Origin: Pontiella desulfatans
GTDB lineage: Bacteria; Verrucomicrobiota; Kiritimatiellia; Kiritimatiellales; Pontiellaceae
NCBI RefSeq assembly: GCF_900890425.1
Contig: NZ_CAAHFG010000001.1
Coordinates: 3,534,001-3,598,000 of the forward strand
Direction of reading: 5' to 3'
Length of the DNA: 64,000 bases
Shown: positions 61,734 to 64,000 of the stretch, piece after piece
Position numbering within the stretch: position 1 is the first letter of the stretch
How the letters are laid out: each line of letters opens with the position of its first letter
Notes under the pieces: generated by a model
The model's database searches: none
Told to the model about the DNA's origin: nothing
What the model saw: the letters and a program-made list of their open reading frames with translations, nothing else
Position numbers and translations under genes: made by a program

Positions 61734-62909
61734 ATGAGCAATCTGTTTGATGAACGTATGGCCGCGCTGACGGCGGAGCACGAAGGCCTGATTCAGGCAA
61801 AAAATGAACCGGTTCTTCCCGGAAACGGCATTTATACGAAATGGACCAATCCGGTGGTCACCGCTGCGCACGCGCCGCTGCACTGGCGCTACGACCTGAA
61901 CCCGGAAACCAACCCCTTCCTGATGGAACGAATCGGAGTGAATGCGGCACTCAATCCCGGAGCCATTGAGTTCAACGGAAAAATCTGCCTGATGGTGCGC
62001 ACCGAAGGGTCGGATCGCAAAAGCTTCTTCGCTGTGGCGGAGAGTGATAACGGCGCAGACAACTTCCGTTTTTGGGACAAGCCGGTCGTCATGCCGGAAA
62101 CAGACCGACCCGACACGAATGTATATGATATGCGCCTGATCAAGCACGAAGACGGCTGGATCTACGGCCTGTTCTGCACCGAACGAAAAGATCCCTCTGC
62201 ACCGGAACACGACACCTCCATCGCTGAAGCGCAGAACGCCATTGCCCGTACCAAAGATCTCGTCAACTGGGAACGCCTCGACGACCTGAAAACCCCGTCG
62301 CCCCAGCAGCGAAACTGCGTCCTGCACCCCGAATTTGTGGACGGGAAATATGCCTTCTACACCCGCCCGCAGGACGGCTTTATCGACTGCGGATCCGGCG
62401 GCGGAATCGGCTGGGGGCTGGCCGATGATATTGAACACGCCGTGATCCCCGAAGAGACCATCATTGATGAAAAAGTGTATCACACCATCAAAGAGGTCAA
62501 GAACGGCGCCGGCTGTGTGCCGATTAAAACCGACGAAGGCTGGCTGCATATCGTCCATGGCGTGCGCGGCTGCGCGGCCGGCCTGCGCTATATCATTTAT
62601 GCCTTTATGACCGAGCTGGAACGCCCTTGGGTTCCCAAATATACACCGGGCGGAGCCCTGATTGTACCGGAGGGAGAAGAGCGCGTCGGCGATGTATCCA
62701 ACGTGGTCTTCACCAACGGCGCGGTCGTGCGCGGCGACGAGGTCTTCATCTACTATGCGTCCAGCGACACCCGCTGTCACGTGGCCACCAGCACCCTTGC
62801 CCAGTTGGTCGACTACTGCAAAAACGCACCCGTCGACCCCCTCCGCAGTGCTGCCTGCGTGCAGCAACGCATGGAACTAATTGATCGCAATCTTAAACTC
62901 ATGAAGTAA
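61734..62909 (+). CDS. GH130 4-O-beta-D-mannosyl-D-glucose phosphorylase
   Basis: Cytoplasmic GH130 phosphorylase of 391 residues: mannosyl-glucose + phosphate -> mannose-1-phosphate + glucose. The ATG at 61734 follows AAAAGGAAAAC; the longer frame lies in the epimerase gene. [50 protein letters not shown] (catalytic Asp132) and [24 protein letters not shown] match the wording I know from Bacteroides fragilis-type MGP, as do GSGGGIGW and [17 protein letters not shown]. The level of resemblance makes subfamily 1 likely. It works with the epimerase just upstream. Confidence 0.92.
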   Translation: MSNLFDERMAALTAEHEGLIQAKNEPVLPGNGIYTKWTNPVVTAAHAPLHWRYDLNPETNPFLMERIGVNAALNPGAIEFNGKICLMVRTEGSDRKSFFAVAESDNGADNFRFWDKPVVMPETDRPDTNVYDMRLIKHEDGWIYGLFCTERKDPSAPEHDTSIAEAQNAIARTKDLVNWERLDDLKTPSPQQRNCVLHPEFVDGKYAFYTRPQDGFIDCGSGGGIGWGLADDIEHAVIPEETIIDEKVYHTIKEVKNGAGCVPIKTDEGWLHIVHGVRGCAAGLRYIIYAFMTELERPWVPKYTPGGALIVPEGEERVGDVSNVVFTNGAVVRGDEVFIYYASSDTRCHVATSTLAQLVDYCKNAPVDPLRSAACVQQRMELIDRNLKLMK

Positions 62910-62917
62910 ACTGGAAA

Positions 62918-62945
62918 GCCCGGTCGCCGGTGCAGGCGGCCGGGC
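62918..62945 (+). terminator. GC-rich hairpin between GH130 gene and sulfatase
   Basis: GCCCGG.CGCC pairs with GGCG.CCGGGC eight bases past the GH130 stop. There is no T run. It may terminate the operon partly or tune expression of the downstream sulfatase. Confidence 0.45.
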
Positions 62946-62987
62946 CATTCGCATCAGATGTTGATAACACAAAGAAGGATCATCGAA

Positions 62988-64000
62988 ATGAAATCTAAAA
63001 CCACCACTCTTTTCGCCGCGCTCTTCTGTTTCACGATGGCTGCTGCCAGTGGCCGGGCCGCAGAACAACCCAACATCCTCTATCTGGTCGTCGACGATCT
63101 GGACCGGGCCGATCTGGGCTGTTACGGCGGAAGCATTCCGACTCCTCATATCGACCAGCTCGCCCGCGAAGGCGTCCGCTTTACCTCCTGCTATGCCACC
63201 TCGGCCGTCTGCACCCCCTCTCGCTACAACCTCCTCACCGGTCAGTATGCCTCCCGCTCGAAATGGTTGCGCGAAAACGAATGTCCCGACACGACGAACG
63301 CGTTCATCCGCTGGAACACCAATCTGGAGCCGGGCGACGAAACGCTGGCTACTTTCCTCAACGACTACCACACCGGGTATGTCGGCAAATGGCATAACGG
63401 CCTGCCGATTCTTCGCCACATCCCGGCCGTCTCCGAACCCCAGGATCCGGAAATGGCAGCTCACTACATCGAAAACCAGAAAACCGCCTGCCGGTTCATT
63501 GAAAAAACAGCCGGATTCGACGAGGCCCGCGCCGTGTACCTGACCAACATCTTCTGGCTTCCGCTTTCACAGCGACTGATGACCCATCATCAGCACTGGC
63601 TGACCCATCAGGCCGTTTCCTATCTCAAAAGCACACCCCCCGCCAAACCGTTCCTGCTCTACATGGCCACGACCCTGCCGCATGTCCCCAGTGCCATGGG
63701 GGCCCTCAACGGTGATCCGCGCGCCTCCCTTCTGGGCTATCGCGATGAACATCTCAACATCCAGCCCTCTTACGCCAACCTCAAAGAACGGGTCGCCCAG
63801 GCCGGACCGTTTCAGGACGAAGAAGCCGAAGGCATCTATGCGGCAACCATCTGGCTGGACGATGCCGTAGGCCGGATCCTTCAGGAACTGGAGGAAAACG
63901 GACAGGCCGACAACACAATCGTTGTGCTGGTCAGCGATCATGAGCGACATGAAAAAATGACCTGTAACATGGGAAAAACCACGCTGATCATCCGGGCTCC
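62988..64000 (+). CDS. Secreted sulfatase (C-terminus cut by window edge)
   Basis: Exported S1 sulfatase; 337 codons are visible from the ATG at 62988, which follows AAGGATCATC, and the frame is open at the right edge. The signal peptide ends near AASGRAA (residue 25). Motifs in my translation: LVVDDLDRADLGCYG (about residue 33), C-T-P-S-R with Cys75, YVGKWHNG, LPHVPSA, and LVSDHERHEKMTCNMGKTT near the edge, where SDH replaces the more usual SDNG as in choline/iduronate-type sulfatases. It lies 78 bp after the GH130 gene with a hairpin between. Confidence 0.9.
   Translation, partial: MKSKTTTLFAALFCFTMAAASGRAAEQPNILYLVVDDLDRADLGCYGGSIPTPHIDQLAREGVRFTSCYATSAVCTPSRYNLLTGQYASRSKWLRENECPDTTNAFIRWNTNLEPGDETLATFLNDYHTGYVGKWHNGLPILRHIPAVSEPQDPEMAAHYIENQKTACRFIEKTAGFDEARAVYLTNIFWLPLSQRLMTHHQHWLTHQAVSYLKSTPPAKPFLLYMATTLPHVPSAMGALNGDPRASLLGYRDEHLNIQPSYANLKERVAQAGPFQDEEAEGIYAATIWLDDAVGRILQELEENGQADNTIVVLVSDHERHEKMTCNMGKTTLIIRA

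Overview
The window looks like chromosomal DNA of a marine, probably anaerobic PVC-group bacterium. The best guess is a Kiritimatiellota (Pontiella-like) polysaccharide degrader. The reasons are 14 Cys-type S1 sulfatases plus one sulfatase remnant in 64 kb, PEP-CTERM proteins, LamG and DNRLRE-type secreted proteins, an oxygen-sensitive glycyl radical enzyme with its activase, and no SusC/SusD or TonB genes of the Bacteroidota type. The lineage is inference; no rRNA or tRNA gene was seen.

Layout. (1) 1-5.8 kb, minus strand: an iduronate-2-sulfatase-like gene cut by the left edge, a sulfatase-LamG protein, a double-LamG secreted protein, and a truncated copy of the second sulfatase. (2) 5.8-19.2 kb, minus: a run of five sulfatases, a GH92 alpha-mannosidase and, as first gene, a 1173-residue sulfatase/DNRLRE/GH18-like fusion. 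(3) 19.9-30.0 kb, minus: sulfatase, GH92, FHS-type sugar permease, sulfatase, GH2 beta-mannosidase and a sugar isomerase-like TIM barrel. (4) 30.2-35.8 kb: a PEP-CTERM protein divergent from a LacI-type regulator that leads two sulfatases. (5) 35.9-41.8 kb, minus: GH88-like hydrolase, CaiB-type CoA transferase, crotonase, GRP sugar transporter and aldehyde dehydrogenase. (6) 42.0-52.5 kb, minus: beta-helix/DUF4214 protein, sulfatase lipoprotein, GH92 lipoprotein, LamG protein and a PQQ-type beta-propeller. (7) 52.6-64 kb, plus: AraC regulator, PEP-CTERM protein, GPH sugar symporter, glycyl radical enzyme, its activase, cytoplasmic beta-helix protein, AGE-family epimerase, GH130 mannosyl-glucose phosphorylase and a sulfatase cut by the right edge.

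How it fits together. Exported sulfatases would strip sulfate esters. Three GH92 exo-alpha-mannosidases and the GH2 beta-mannosidase would release mannose, two or three transporters import sugars, and the epimerase/GH130 pair forms the known mannobiose -> mannosyl-glucose -> mannose-1-phosphate + glucose route. The natural reading is a sulfated, mannose-containing polysaccharide or glycoprotein glycan as substrate.

Most striking result. Six places carry one shared promoter-like module of about 65-80 bp (called A-F). Each has a conserved upstream block and two hexamers (consensus TTGCTG and TTGTTA) exactly 17 bp apart. Each faces the first gene of a transcription unit: the double-LamG gene, the 19.2->5.8 kb run, the 30.0->19.9 kb run, the PEP-CTERM gene, the 52.5->42 kb run and the GPH/glycyl-radical/GH130 operon. 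Copies D and E flank the AraC gene directly, which makes that protein the obvious candidate regulator of a roughly 40-kb dispersed regulon. Separately, two near-identical 17-bp palindromes sit between the LacI gene and its divergent PEP-CTERM neighbour.
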